In this document: one piece after another, positions 38,593 to 47,884 of the stretch
Layout: every line of letters begins with the position of its first letter
Numbering within the stretch: position 1 is the stretch's first letter
Source of the DNA: Pseudomonadota bacterium
GTDB taxonomy: Bacteria; Pseudomonadota; Gammaproteobacteria; Steroidobacterales; Steroidobacteraceae
Assembly (NCBI GenBank): GCA_016720075.1
Contig: JADJXW010000020.1
Location: 124,001-188,000, forward strand
DNA length: 64,000 bases
Direction of reading: 5' to 3'
Translations under genes and position numbers: made by a program
Notes under the pieces: model-generated
Told to the model about the DNA's origin: nothing
The model's database searches: none
What the model saw: only the letters and a program-made list of their open reading frames with translations

Positions 38593-40581
38593 TCAGCGCA
38601 GCCGCTTCACCGCGAACACATTCGGGATCCGGGCCAGCTTGCGCTGCAGGCGCGAAAGCTCGCCCGCGTCGTGCACCGTCAGCCGTACCTCGAAGCGCGC
38701 GATGCGATCGCGCGGATCGGTGTTGCTGGTCACGCCCTCGATGCTCAGGTGCTCCTCGGCGATCACGTCCGAGATATCCCGCAGCAATCCGCGCCGATCG
38801 AAGGCTTCGATGGAAACCCGGGCGGCGACGCGGGCGGCATCGGAGGTGCTCCAGTCCACCTGCAGCAGCCGCTGGGGCTTCTGGCGAACCATGCGCGACA
38901 GTCCGGTGCAGTCGGCGCGGTGGATGGTCACGCCGCGTCCCAGCGTCAGGTAGCCCCGGATCGGTTCGGGACGGACCGGCGCGCAGCATCGGGCAAGAGT
39001 GATTGGCAGATCGCCCACGCCCTCGATCTGCACCGGCGACTTCTTGCCGCCCGATGTCTTCGCCACTGTCGACGCGCGTGCCTTGCGGATCGCACGTGGG
39101 GGTTCCTCTGCCCGGGATGGGGGCGGGGCGGCAGCCTGCGGCGCGGCGCTACCCTGGGCTTCGTCCACACGCCGGAAGTACGCGCGCAACTTGGCCTTGC
39201 TGCGCGAGGAAGCCAGGTAGCCACTGCCGGAAGACAGCCAGTCGCGGCTGGGCGCCGCCTCCTTGCCAGTGATGATCTCGACCACATCGCCGCTGGCCAC
39301 CGGCTGGTTCAGCGGCGCGATGCGGCCGTTCACCTTGGCGCCGCGGCAGCGCTCGCCCAGGTCGCTGTGGACATGGAAGGCGAAATCCAGCGGCGTGCCG
39401 CCACGGGGCAGGTCAACCACCTCGCCCTTTGGCGTCATCGCGTACACCCGATCATCGAACAATCCGGCCGAAAGCCGCGCCAGCTCATCGCCTTCGCCGG
39501 GAGCCCCATGCAGCAGTTCGCGCACCTGCTGGATCTTCACGTCGTAGTGACGATCCCCGCCGCCTTCCTTGTAGCGCCAGTGGGCCGCCACGCCGAGTTC
39601 GGCCTGGTCCTGCATCTCCTGGGTGCGTATCTGCACCTCGAGCGCGCGACCGTCCGGCCCGAGCACGGCCGTGTGGATGGAGCGGTAGGCGTTGTCCTTG
39701 GGCGTGGCGATGTAGTCATCGAATTCGCTGGGCAGGAACGGCCACAGGTTGTGCACGACGCCCAGCGCCGCATAGCAGTCGGCCACCGATCCGGCGATGA
39801 TGCGCACGGCGCGCACGTCGAATACCTGCTCGAAGGCCAGGCCCTTGCGCTGCATCTTCCGGTAGATGCTGTAGATGTGCTTGGGCCTGCCCACCACGCT
39901 GGCGGTGATGCCGGCCGCCGACAGCGCCGAGGTGAGCGTCGCGACCACCTCGTTGATGTAGCGTTCCCGGTCCCGGCGCTTCTCGTTCAGCGCCGAGGCG
40001 ATGCGCTGGTAGTCCTCGGCATGCAGCTCGCGGAAGGCCAGGTCTTCCAGCTCCCATTTGAGCGACCACATGCCCAGGCGATTGGCCAGCGGGGCGTACA
40101 GCTCCTGGATCTCAAGCGCGATGCGCCGACGGGTTCCGGCGTTCTCCTTGCGCGCATGGCGGGCCCGAACCAGCTGCAGCGCAAGCCGCGCCAGCACCAG
40201 CCGCGGATCCCCCACCACGGCCAGCAGCATCTTGCGCAGCACTTCGGTCTGGTCCCGGGCCAGAGGCCGGCCCTGCGACCACTGCGAATCGAGGTTGAAA
40301 TCACCCAGGCGCGCGAGGCTGGCCGCCAGCCGCACCGCTTCGGCCCCGAGGAGCGAGCGCACCGCAGCCGGGACAGGCGGGTCGTCTGCTTCATTGCGCG
40401 CGGCGTGCAGCAGCGTTCCGACGGCCAGCGGCAGGTCGTCGGTGAGCGAGAGCACCAGCTCGGCGGATTCGCGCGCGAGTTCGAGCTTCCGTGGCTCAAG
40501 GGGCAGCGTCGCGAGCGCGTCAACGCGCTCGCCCAGCGCAGCGTCATGCCGGGACGGACCGGATGTCGATGTGGGGTTCAC
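38593..40581 (-). CDS. relA: GTP pyrophosphokinase RelA (ppGpp synthetase)
   Basis: The 662-residue protein has the RelA/SpoT order. It has a degenerate N-terminal hydrolase domain without the H-D-x-x-E-D signature (A-V-G-T-L-L-H-A-A-R-N instead). The synthetase domain follows (G-R-P-K-H-I-Y-S-I-Y-R-K-M, F-D-V-R-A-V-R-I, Y-R-S-I-H-T-A-V). Then come a TGS domain (V-Y-A-M-T-P-K-G-E-V-V-D-L-P), a zinc-finger-like C-C-A-P-V segment and a C-terminal ACT domain. It should therefore be a ribosome-activated synthetase only, with turnover by a SpoT elsewhere. It is shorter than the E. coli enzyme (744). It is divergent from ruvC. Confidence 0.92.
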   Translation of the reverse strand: MNPTSTSGPSRHDAALGERVDALATLPLEPRKLELARESAELVLSLTDDLPLAVGTLLHAARNEADDPPVPAAVRSLLGAEAVRLAASLARLGDFNLDSQWSQGRPLARDQTEVLRKMLLAVVGDPRLVLARLALQLVRARHARKENAGTRRRIALEIQELYAPLANRLGMWSLKWELEDLAFRELHAEDYQRIASALNEKRRDRERYINEVVATLTSALSAAGITASVVGRPKHIYSIYRKMQRKGLAFEQVFDVRAVRIIAGSVADCYAALGVVHNLWPFLPSEFDDYIATPKDNAYRSIHTAVLGPDGRALEVQIRTQEMQDQAELGVAAHWRYKEGGGDRHYDVKIQQVRELLHGAPGEGDELARLSAGLFDDRVYAMTPKGEVVDLPRGGTPLDFAFHVHSDLGERCRGAKVNGRIAPLNQPVASGDVVEIITGKEAAPSRDWLSSGSGYLASSRSKAKLRAYFRRVDEAQGSAAPQAAAPPPSRAEEPPRAIRKARASTVAKTSGGKKSPVQIEGVGDLPITLARCCAPVRPEPIRGYLTLGRGVTIHRADCTGLSRMVRQKPQRLLQVDWSTSDAARVAARVSIEAFDRRGLLRDISDVIAEEHLSIEGVTSNTDPRDRIARFEVRLTVHDAGELSRLQRKLARIPNVFAVKRLR

Positions 40582-40605
40582 GTGCAGTCACGCTATCATA
40601 CCGGC

Positions 40606-41241
40606 ATGGCCCGATCCGCAAGCCGCGCATGGCGCCAATTCGATCCCGCAGAGCACCGTTTGGTCAGCGAGCGGGCGGGCAAGGCGCGTCCGGCAAAGTC
40701 AGCGCAGCCGGCAGCAGCGCGCGTGCCGGCGCCGTTCCCGCGCCGGGTGCTGGGGCTTGATCCGGGGTCATTGCGCACCGGGTTCGGCATCATCGACTGC
40801 ACGATCCGCACCGAGAAGCATGTGGCCAGCGGCTGCATCCGCGCCACCGGCGATGATTTCGCGAGCCGGCTGCGCCAGATCCACGTGGCGATCCTGGAGC
40901 TCGTTGCCGAATACCGCCCCGATGAGGTGGCCGTCGAGCAGGTGTTCATGCATCGCAATGCCGACAGCGCGCTGAAGCTGGGGCAGGCCCGGGGCGCCGC
41001 GCTGTGCGCGGCGGTGGTGAGCGGCGCCGCGGTGTATGAATACGCGCCGCGCGCGATCAAGCTTGCCGTGGTGGGCACTGGCGCGGCTGACAAAGCCCAG
41101 GTGTCGACGATGGTGCAGGCCATGCTGGCGATCTGCGAACCCGACACCGCCGATGCGTCGGATGCGCTGGCCGTGGCGCTGTGCCATGGCCAGGTGCAGC
41201 GCTCGGCGCTGCGGCTGCTGGCCGCCAGGGTGGCGCGGTGA
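40606..41241 (+). CDS. ruvC: Crossover junction endodeoxyribonuclease RuvC
   Basis: RuvC resolves Holliday junctions. The catalytic acids are visible in L-G-L-D-P-G-S-L-R-T-G, V-A-V-E-Q-V-F-M-H and D-A-S-D-A-L-A-V-A. From the ATG at 40606 the protein has 211 residues, with a basic N-terminal extension of about 39 residues. A GTG at 40723 would give 172 residues, the typical family length. Neither start has a strong ribosome site, so the longer form is tentative. It is first of the ruvC–ruvA–ruvB operon. Confidence 0.92.
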   Translation: MARSASRAWRQFDPAEHRLVSERAGKARPAKSAQPAAARVPAPFPRRVLGLDPGSLRTGFGIIDCTIRTEKHVASGCIRATGDDFASRLRQIHVAILELVAEYRPDEVAVEQVFMHRNADSALKLGQARGAALCAAVVSGAAVYEYAPRAIKLAVVGTGAADKAQVSTMVQAMLAICEPDTADASDALAVALCHGQVQRSALRLLAARVAR

Positions 41242-41822
41242 TCGGAGCGCTGCAGGGCGTGCTGGCCATGCGCGATCCGCAGCGCCTGCTCATCGACGTG
41301 CAGGGCGTGGGCTATGAAGTGGAAGTGCCGATGTCCACGTTCCTGGCGCTGCCACCGCCGGGCAGTTCCGTGCGGCTTCGCATCCATCATGTGGTGCGCG
41401 AGGATGCGTCGCTGCTCTATGGATTCATCACCGATGATGAGCGCCTGCTGTTTCGCGCGCTGCTACGCGTCAGTGGCGTGGGACCGAAGATGGCGCTGGC
41501 TGTCCTGTCGGGCATGAGCGCCGAGGCTTTCGCGATCGCCATCGCCAGCGAGGATGCCTCCACGCTCACGCGCATCCCGGGCGTGGGGCGCAAGACGGCA
41601 GAACGGCTTGTCATCGAGTTGCGGGATCATTTCAAGGGCACGCCGCGCGGCAAGGCCGCTGTCGCCGTGCTGCGCTCGCCGCGCGATGAGGCGATGGATG
41701 CGCTGCTGGCGCTGGGCTACAAGCCGGCCGAGGCCACGAGGCTGCTGGAAGCCGCGGGCGAGGGTGGCACCACCGAAGAGCTGCTGCGCGCCGCGCTGCA
41801 GGGGGCGGTGAAGAAGGCATGA
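41238..41822 (+). CDS. ruvA: Holliday junction branch migration protein RuvA
   Basis: The 194-residue protein has an N-terminal OB fold (M-I-G-A-L-Q-G-V-L then V-G-Y-E-V-E-V-P), two helix-hairpin-helix motifs (V-S-G-V-G-P-K-M-A-L and I-P-G-V-G-R-K-T-A-E-R-L) that hold the junction, and a C-terminal RuvB-contact domain. The GTG start overlaps the ruvC stop by 4 bases, and its own stop overlaps the ruvB start by 4. Confidence 0.96.
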   Translation: MIGALQGVLAMRDPQRLLIDVQGVGYEVEVPMSTFLALPPPGSSVRLRIHHVVREDASLLYGFITDDERLLFRALLRVSGVGPKMALAVLSGMSAEAFAIAIASEDASTLTRIPGVGRKTAERLVIELRDHFKGTPRGKAAVAVLRSPRDEAMDALLALGYKPAEATRLLEAAGEGGTTEELLRAALQGAVKKA

Positions 41823-42862
41823 GCGTCGAGCGCATCATCGATGCCGGCACCCAGCGTGGCGAGGAAACCCAGGATCGGGCCATCCGTCCGCGCAGCCTCG
41901 CCGAATACGTGGGCCAGGAAGCCGTCAAGAGCCAGCTCGGGCTGTTCATCGAGGCGGCGCGACACCGCGGCGAGGCACTGGACCATGTGCTGGTGTTCGG
42001 CCCCCCGGGTCTGGGAAAGACCACGCTGGCGCAGATCATCGCCGCCGAGCTGGGCGTGAACCTGAGACAAACCTCCGGCCCGGTGCTCGAGCGCACCGGC
42101 GACCTGTGGGCCATCCTCACGCAGCTTCAGCCCCGCGACCTGCTGTTCATCGATGAAATCCATCGGCTGAGCCCGGTGGTGGAAGAAGTGTTGTACCCGG
42201 CGATGGAGGATTTCCAGCTCGACATGATGATCGGCGAGGGTCCCACGGCCCGCTCCATCAAGCTCGACCTGGCGCCTTTCACGCTGGTGGGAGCCACCAC
42301 GCGCGCAGGTCTTCTCACCTCGCCACTGCGCGATCGTTTCGGCATCGTGCAGCGCCTGGATTTCTATTCCGATACCGAGCTGGCGCAGATCGTCGCCCGC
42401 TCGGCGGGCATCCTGGGCGTGTCCTCCACGCCAGAAGGCTCGCAGCGCATCGCCGAGCGATCGCGTGGCACGCCGCGCATCGCCAACCGGCTGCTGCGCC
42501 GCGTGCGCGACTTCGCGCAGGTGCGCGCCGATGGCGTCATCACCGCTGCCATCGCCGATGCGGCGCTCGACCTGCTGGAAGTCGACCCCAAGGGCATGGA
42601 TGCACTCGACCGGCGCCTGCTGTCCACCATCGTCGACAAGTTCGACGGGGGACCCGTCGGCATCGAAAGCCTTGCCGCCTCGATCGGCGAGGAGCGCGGC
42701 ACTCTGGAAGACGTTGTGGAACCCTTCCTCATCCAGCGCGGTCTACTCATCCGTACCGCGCGCGGGCGCATGGCGACGCGGGCCGCCTATCTTCATCTGG
42801 GGCTTTCTGCGCCGGAGCGCGGCGGCTCTGGCCTGCCGCTGTTCGAAGAGGGCGAGCGGTGA
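41819..42862 (+). CDS. ruvB: Holliday junction DNA helicase RuvB
   Basis: The 347-residue AAA+ motor has Walker A G-P-P-G-L-G-K-T-T at 61–69, Walker B L-F-I-D-E-I-H-R-L near 110, sensor G-A-T-T-R-A-G and arginine finger region R-D-R-F-G, then a C-terminal winged helix. It drives branch migration with RuvA. It overlaps ruvA and ybgC. Confidence 0.97.
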   Translation: MSVERIIDAGTQRGEETQDRAIRPRSLAEYVGQEAVKSQLGLFIEAARHRGEALDHVLVFGPPGLGKTTLAQIIAAELGVNLRQTSGPVLERTGDLWAILTQLQPRDLLFIDEIHRLSPVVEEVLYPAMEDFQLDMMIGEGPTARSIKLDLAPFTLVGATTRAGLLTSPLRDRFGIVQRLDFYSDTELAQIVARSAGILGVSSTPEGSQRIAERSRGTPRIANRLLRRVRDFAQVRADGVITAAIADAALDLLEVDPKGMDALDRRLLSTIVDKFDGGPVGIESLAASIGEERGTLEDVVEPFLIQRGLLIRTARGRMATRAAYLHLGLSAPERGGSGLPLFEEGER

Positions 42863-43254
42863 TGCAGGCCGAGTGGCCGGTGCGCGTGTACTACGAGGAT
42901 ACGGATGCCGGTGGCGTGGTCTACCATGCCAGCTATCTGCGTTATCTCGAGCGGGCCCGCACCGAATGGCTGCGCGCCCTGGGCTATTCGCAGGCACGGC
43001 TGAAGCAGGAGGAATCACTGGTGTTCACCGTCGTCGGCATGACGCTGGAGTTCCTGAAACCCGCCCGCCTGGATGACCTGCTGCAGGTTCGAAGCGCTGT
43101 AAAGCTAGCCGGAGGCGCTTCGGTGCAGTTCGAACAGCAGATCCTGCGCGAATCCGAACCCATCCTTGCCGCCACGGTGCGGGTGGCCTGCCTCGATGCC
43201 AGCACATTCCGTCCGCGCCGACTGCCGGCCGCGGTTCGAGGGAGCCTTGAATGA
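42862..43254 (+). CDS. ybgC: Acyl-CoA thioesterase YbgC (Tol-Pal associated)
   Basis: The protein of about 130 residues has the hot-dog fold with the YbgC/4-hydroxybenzoyl-CoA thioesterase motif Y-E-D-T-D-A-G-G-V-V-Y-H near residue 12. This includes the catalytic aspartate. It is the usual first gene of the tol-pal operon and may act on acyl-CoA or acyl-ACP linked to phospholipid metabolism. The ATG at 42862 is used; a GTG one codon earlier is possible. It overlaps tolQ by 4 bases. Confidence 0.93.
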   Translation: MQAEWPVRVYYEDTDAGGVVYHASYLRYLERARTEWLRALGYSQARLKQEESLVFTVVGMTLEFLKPARLDDLLQVRSAVKLAGGASVQFEQQILRESEPILAATVRVACLDASTFRPRRLPAAVRGSLE

Positions 43255-43943
43255 ACGCCGAACCCCTTTCAATGCTGAAGCTGGTCGGTGATGCCAGCAT
43301 CGTGGTGCAGCTGGTGCTGGGCGTGCTGCTGGCGGCCTCCATCGGCTCCTGGGCCATCATCCTCGGCAAGCGCGCCGTGCTGGCGCGAGCGCGCGCCGAG
43401 GCAGAGCGTTTCGAGGCGAATTTCTGGTCGGGTGGCGACCTGGGTTCGCTGTACCGCACGCTCGAGGCGCGCGGTGGCAACAGCGGCATGAGCAGCATCT
43501 TCGAGATGGGTTTCCGCGAGTTCGCCCGGCTGCGCCAGGGAGGCGTGCCGGCGGACCAGCTACTGGAAGGCGCGCGGCGCGCCATGCGGGTGGCGCAGCT
43601 CAAGGAGCTCGATCGCCTCGAGCACAACCTGGCCATGCTTGCCACCATCGGCTCCGTCTCACCCTATGTGGGACTGTTCGGCACCGTGTGGGGAATCATG
43701 GGCACGTTCGTGGCGCTGGGTGGCGTGCAGCAGGCCACGCTAGCCACCGTGGCGCCGGGCATCGCCGAGGCGCTGGTGGCCACGGCGTTCGCGCTGGTGG
43801 CGGCCATTCCCGCCTTCATCGCCTACAACCGCTATGCCGACAAGGTAGGGCGCCTGGAGATGCGTTACGACGCCTTCATGGAAGAGTTCTCCAGCATCCT
43901 GCAGCGCCACGCGGGCCGGCCTCCTGCGGGTGAGGCCGCCTGA
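43251..43943 (+). CDS. tolQ: Tol-Pal system proton channel subunit TolQ
   Basis: The 230-residue inner-membrane protein has three membrane helices (about 17–38, 135–157 and 168–190) and the MotA/TolQ/ExbB signature A-T-I-G-S-V-S-P-Y-V-G-L-F-G-T-V-W-G. With TolR it uses the proton gradient to energise TolA during outer-membrane constriction at division. It overlaps tolR by one base. Confidence 0.96.
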   Translation: MNAEPLSMLKLVGDASIVVQLVLGVLLAASIGSWAIILGKRAVLARARAEAERFEANFWSGGDLGSLYRTLEARGGNSGMSSIFEMGFREFARLRQGGVPADQLLEGARRAMRVAQLKELDRLEHNLAMLATIGSVSPYVGLFGTVWGIMGTFVALGGVQQATLATVAPGIAEALVATAFALVAAIPAFIAYNRYADKVGRLEMRYDAFMEEFSSILQRHAGRPPAGEAA

Positions 43944-44386
43944 TGGAGAAGGGCCCGCGCAAGCGTCGGCTCATCGGCGAGATCAACGTCGTCCCGCTGA
44001 TCGACGTCATGCTGGTGCTGCTGGTCATCTTCATGGCCACGGCGCCGCTGCTCACCCAGGGCGTGAACGTCGACCTGCCCAAGGTCAATGCCAGCCCGCT
44101 GCCGCCACAGCGCAGGCCTGATCCGCCGCTGGTGCTGTCCATCGACCGCCAGGCGCGCATGTTCGTGAACATCGGCCGTTCACCGGACAACGCGCTGGAC
44201 GAAGAGGCGCTGGCGCAGGTCGTTACAGCAGCGCTGAAGAGCGCGCCGGAGCGCGAAGTGCTGATCAAGGCCGATACGCGCGTGGACTATGGTCGCGTGC
44301 TGGCCGCGATGGTGCTGCTGCAGAAAAGCGGCGCCAGCCGCATCGGGTTTCTCACCGCACCGGCCGATCCGCCGGCCAGGCCATGA
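43943..44386 (+). CDS. tolR: Tol-Pal system protein TolR
   Basis: The 147-residue protein has one N-terminal membrane helix (N-V-V-P-L-I-D-V-M-L-V-L-L-V-I-F-M) with the essential aspartate in L-I-D-V, and a periplasmic ExbD/TolR domain. It works with TolQ and TolA. It overlaps tolA by 4 bases. Confidence 0.96.
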   Translation: MEKGPRKRRLIGEINVVPLIDVMLVLLVIFMATAPLLTQGVNVDLPKVNASPLPPQRRPDPPLVLSIDRQARMFVNIGRSPDNALDEEALAQVVTAALKSAPEREVLIKADTRVDYGRVLAAMVLLQKSGASRIGFLTAPADPPARP

Positions 44387-45219
44387 AGACACCCGGTCGG
44401 GGTGGCTCGGGTTCTTCGCTGTCGCTGTCGATACTGCTGCACCTGCTGCTGGCGGGCGGAGTCTTCGCCGCCTGGTGGTGGAACAGGTCACCCGAGCCCG
44501 CCGGTGAACTGCTGGCACTGACCGCAACGGTGGTGGATTCCGTCGCCGAGAGGGCGCCGCGTCCGCCTGAACCCGCGCCTCCCGAGCCACTTCCCGCGCC
44601 GGAGCCGGAACTGCCGGCACCGCCCGATCCCGAAGAGGTGCGACAGAAGGCCGAAGCCGAGGCCCAGGCCAAGGCTGCCGAAGAGGTGCGTGTCGCCGAA
44701 GAAAGACGCATTGCTGCCGAGCGCGCGGAAGCGGAACGTCAGGCTCAGGAAAAAGCCGATCGGGAAAAGGCGGAGAAGGAAAAAGCGGCACGCGAGAAGG
44801 CAGCGCGCGAGAAGGCGGAGAAAGAAAAGGCCGAGCGCGAGCGTCGCGCAAAAGCCGATGCGGAAAAGGCCCGCGCCGCGCGCGAGGCCGAACTCAATGC
44901 GCAGCTTGCCGCCGAGGAACGACTGGCTGCCGCCCGCGCCAGCGGACAGATGGCCCAGTACATCAGCCAGATCACCGCGAAGATCGAACGCGCCTGGAAC
45001 CGTCCGCCCAGCGCCACGGCCGGGTTGCAGTGCGAGGTTCGCGTCACGCAGGTGCAGGGTGGAGTAGTGACCGCGGTGAAGGTGGAGCGATGCAATGGCG
45101 ACGCGGCCGTGAAGCAGTCCATCGAGGATGCGGTCTATCGCGCTTCACCGCTGCCACAGCCGCCAGATCCGGCCTTGTTCGAGCGCAACCTGGTGGTTAC
45201 ATTCCGGCCCGACAATTGA
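44383..45219 (+). CDS. tolA: Tol-Pal system protein TolA
   Basis: The 278-residue protein has an N-terminal membrane helix (about 10–30), a proline-rich stretch (58–85), a long Lys/Glu/Ala-rich alpha-helical segment (about 85–190, with repeated R-E-K-A blocks) spanning the periplasm, and a C-terminal TonB-like domain with two conserved cysteines (L-Q-C-E-V-R and V-E-R-C-N-G-D). It links TolQR to TolB/Pal. It overlaps tolB by one base. Confidence 0.95.
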   Translation: MKTPGRGGSGSSLSLSILLHLLLAGGVFAAWWWNRSPEPAGELLALTATVVDSVAERAPRPPEPAPPEPLPAPEPELPAPPDPEEVRQKAEAEAQAKAAEEVRVAEERRIAAERAEAERQAQEKADREKAEKEKAAREKAAREKAEKEKAERERRAKADAEKARAAREAELNAQLAAEERLAAARASGQMAQYISQITAKIERAWNRPPSATAGLQCEVRVTQVQGGVVTAVKVERCNGDAAVKQSIEDAVYRASPLPQPPDPALFERNLVVTFRPDN

Positions 45220-46541
45220 TGAAACACATGCAGAAGATGCCAAACCACACACGTCTTGCCCGCCTGCTGCTGCTGCTCGCCGCGGTCGCGCTTCCCGCCC
45301 ATGCGCAGCTCAAGATCGACATCACCCGCGGCGTCACCGATCCGGTGCCGGTTGCAGTCGTGCCGTTCGCGCGCGCCGTGCCGGCCGACGGGGGGCTGGA
45401 CATCGCCGCCGTGATCCAGCGCGATCTGGAGAGCAGCGGCCGTTTCCGCGGCGTGGATCGCAATGCGATGCCCGCCAGACCCTCCCGCGCCGCCGAGGTC
45501 GATGCCGCCGCGTGGCGCGCGCAGCGGGCCGACTACGTGGTGGTGGGGCGCGTGGCAGCCGGCACCGGCGGCGCCGTGCTGCTGCACTACGAACTGGTGA
45601 ACGTGCTGAACGGCCAGGTGCTGCTCAACGACACGGTCAGCGCGCCCCTGTCGGCTGTGCGCAACGGCGCGCACCGCGTTGCCGACAAGGTATTCGAGAA
45701 GCTCACTGGCACGCGCGGTGCCTTCGCCACGCGCATCGCCTATGTGTCGGTGGATGGGTCTCCTCCCAGCCAGCGCTACCAACTGCTGATCGCCGATGCC
45801 GATGGCGAGAACGCCCGCATCGCCATGCAGTCGACGCAGCCGGTGATGTCACCGGCCTGGTCGCCGGACGGCGAGTGGCTGGCCTACGTTTCATTCGAGA
45901 ACCGGGTTGCTGCCGTGTTCGTGCAGCGCGTGCGCACGGGCGAACGGCGCCAGGTTTCCGCCCGCGCAGGCGTGAACGGGGCGCCCGCCTTCTCGCCAGA
46001 TGGACGCCGGCTCGCACTGACCCTGTCTGGCAGCACCGGCAACCTCGACATCTTCGTGCTCGACCTGGCCACCCAGGGCCTGACGCGCATCACCGATGAT
46101 CCGGCCATCGACACAGAGCCGGCCTGGTCGGCCGATGGCCAGAGCCTGTACTTCACTTCGGACCGGGGCGGCGGACCGCAGATCTACGCCGCGCCGGCAC
46201 AGGCGGGTGCCCGCGCCCGGCGCATCACTTTTGGCGTTTCCTACGCCGCTCGCGCCCGGGTTTCGCCGGATGGCAAGATGCTGGCGCTCGTCACCCAGGA
46301 AGCCAGTGGTTTCCGCGTGGCGGCGCTCGATATCGCCAGCGGCCAGATCACGCCGCTGTCGAGGGGAACACTGGATGAGTCCCCGAGCTTCGCCCCCAAC
46401 GGCGCCGTGCTCATCTATGCCGGACGCGACCGCGGGCAGGGCGTTCTCGCCACCATCTCGGTGGATGGTCAGGTCAGCCTCAGGCTGAAGTCGGACCAGG
46501 GCGAGGTGCGTGAGCCGGTCTGGGGACCGTTCGCCAACTGA
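45219..46541 (+). CDS. tolB: Tol-Pal system beta-propeller protein TolB
   Basis: The 440-residue periplasmic protein has a signal peptide ending near A-L-P-A-H-A. The mature N-terminus (Q-L-K-I-D-I-T-R-G) is the TolA-contacting strand. A short alpha/beta domain and a six-bladed propeller of WD40-like P-D-G repeats follow (S-P-D-G-E-W-L-A-Y-V-S, S-P-D-G-R-R-L-A-L-T). It releases Pal from peptidoglycan when bound by TolA. Confidence 0.96.
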   Translation: MKHMQKMPNHTRLARLLLLLAAVALPAHAQLKIDITRGVTDPVPVAVVPFARAVPADGGLDIAAVIQRDLESSGRFRGVDRNAMPARPSRAAEVDAAAWRAQRADYVVVGRVAAGTGGAVLLHYELVNVLNGQVLLNDTVSAPLSAVRNGAHRVADKVFEKLTGTRGAFATRIAYVSVDGSPPSQRYQLLIADADGENARIAMQSTQPVMSPAWSPDGEWLAYVSFENRVAAVFVQRVRTGERRQVSARAGVNGAPAFSPDGRRLALTLSGSTGNLDIFVLDLATQGLTRITDDPAIDTEPAWSADGQSLYFTSDRGGGPQIYAAPAQAGARARRITFGVSYAARARVSPDGKMLALVTQEASGFRVAALDIASGQITPLSRGTLDESPSFAPNGAVLIYAGRDRGQGVLATISVDGQVSLRLKSDQGEVREPVWGPFAN

Positions 46542-46593
46542 TGCGTGATATGAAATCATCAAGGCCCGACGCCTGGGCCGGAAGGAGCTGCAA

Positions 46594-47139
46594 TTGAAGA
46601 ATTCAACACTGATCGCACTGGTGGCCGCCGCGTTACTGGCAGCCGGTTGCGCCGGCAAGCGACCCGCCGCCAGCGAACCAGGCGCAACCGAGCCTGTGGC
46701 CGCGGGTTCCACGGACTCCTCCGGTGCGCAGACCACGGGCGTGACGACGGTCAACGCCGGATCCGGCGCCCCCTCAGGCGGCGCGCTGGGTCCGGATGGT
46801 CCGCTGGGATCCCAGCGCGTCATCTACTTCGACTTCGACAGCAGTGACATCCGCAATGAATATGTGGACGTCATCGCCGCGCACGGCAGGTTCCTCGCCG
46901 GCAACGCCACGGTTCGTGTGCGGCTGGAAGGCCACACCGACGAGCGTGGCTCGCGCGAATACAACATCGGCCTCAGCGAACGCCGCGCGCAGACCGTGCG
47001 GCGTGCACTGGCGCTGCAGGGCGTGCAGGATTCGCAGGTCACGACGGTAAGCTACGGCGAGGAGCGTCCCGCGGCTGCGGGCAGTGACGAAAATGCCTAT
47101 TCGAAGAACCGCCGGGTCGAGATTGTCTACATCAACTGA
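46594..47139 (+). CDS. pal: Peptidoglycan-associated lipoprotein Pal
   Basis: The 181-residue outer-membrane lipoprotein has the lipobox L-L-A-A-G-C near residue 19, a flexible linker, and an OmpA-like peptidoglycan-binding domain (V-I-Y-F-D-F-D-S-S, then G-H-T-D-E-R-G-S-R-E-Y-N and N-R-R-V-E-I-V-Y). The start is TTG at 46594–46596, fixed by a strong GGAAGGAG ribosome site (46580–46587) 6 nt upstream; no ATG is available before the lipobox. Confidence 0.96.
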   Translation: MKNSTLIALVAAALLAAGCAGKRPAASEPGATEPVAAGSTDSSGAQTTGVTTVNAGSGAPSGGALGPDGPLGSQRVIYFDFDSSDIRNEYVDVIAAHGRFLAGNATVRVRLEGHTDERGSREYNIGLSERRAQTVRRALALQGVQDSQVTTVSYGEERPAAAGSDENAYSKNRRVEIVYIN

Positions 47140-47866
47140 CCGCCTCCGGGCGCCGCTGGCCGCCTGTGCCGTGCTGCTGCTGGGCGGCTGTGCCGTCGCG
47201 CCTGAAGAAGATCCGGTGCAGATCCGTCTCAACGACCTGGATTCGCGCGTGGGTCGCATCGATCGCATCGTCTCGAACCAGAGCCTGATGCAGATGGCGC
47301 AGCGGGTCGATTCCCTGCAGGAAGAGGTGCGGACGCTGCGCGGTCGCATCGAAGAGCTGCAGAACGACAACGCGGTGCTGAAGAAGCAGCAGCGCGACCT
47401 GTATGCGGACCTCGACAAGCGCCTGAGTGATACAGCCGCTGCAGCGGCCGCCGCCAGCACTGCGGCCCCGGCATCCCCGGCACCCGAAGCCGATGAAATG
47501 GCCCAGTACAACCGGGCGCTGGAGCAGCTGCGGGCCCGCAACTATGCGGCCGCCGTGGATGGCTTTCGCGCGCTGGCCGCCAGTCACCCGGCCGGCCAGA
47601 TGGCTGACAACACTCAGTACTGGCTCGGAGAGGCCTACTACGTCACCGCGGAATACGACCAGGCGGCGGCGGCGTTCCAGCGGGTGCTTTCCGGCTGGCC
47701 CAACTCGCGCAAGGCGCCCGACGCCATGCTGAAGCTGGGTTACACGCAGATCGAGCAGAACAAGCTGGCCGCTGCGCGCGCGACATTGCAGCAGCTGGTG
47801 GCAAAGTTTCCGGATTCCGACGCGGCGAGGCTCTCTGCCGAACGGCTGACGAAGCTGCCGAAGTAG
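47123..47866 (+). CDS. cpoB: Cell division coordinator CpoB (YbgF)
   Basis: The protein of about 247 residues has a signal sequence (L-A-A-C-A-V-L-L-L-G-G-C), an N-terminal coiled coil (R-V-D-S-L-Q-E-E-V-R-T-L-R-G-R), an Ala/Pro linker, and three C-terminal TPRs (Y-N-R-A-L-E-Q-L, D-N-T-Q-Y-W-L-G-E-A-Y-Y). CpoB couples Tol activity with peptidoglycan synthesis. The TTG at 47123–47125 gives a short normal signal peptide. An ATG at 47093 would add ten residues that are only the alternate frame of pal. The cysteine after G-G makes it a possible lipoprotein, unlike the soluble E. coli form. Confidence 0.88.
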   Translation: MSTSTDRLRAPLAACAVLLLGGCAVAPEEDPVQIRLNDLDSRVGRIDRIVSNQSLMQMAQRVDSLQEEVRTLRGRIEELQNDNAVLKKQQRDLYADLDKRLSDTAAAAAAASTAAPASPAPEADEMAQYNRALEQLRARNYAAAVDGFRALAASHPAGQMADNTQYWLGEAYYVTAEYDQAAAAFQRVLSGWPNSRKAPDAMLKLGYTQIEQNKLAAARATLQQLVAKFPDSDAARLSAERLTKLPK

Positions 47867-47884
47867 GGCACGGGAAAATCCCGG

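Noticed and set aside
38593..40581. Bifunctional SpoT-like synthetase/hydrolase
   Set aside because: The N-terminal domain lacks the H-D-x-x-E-D hydrolase signature, so it is called RelA.
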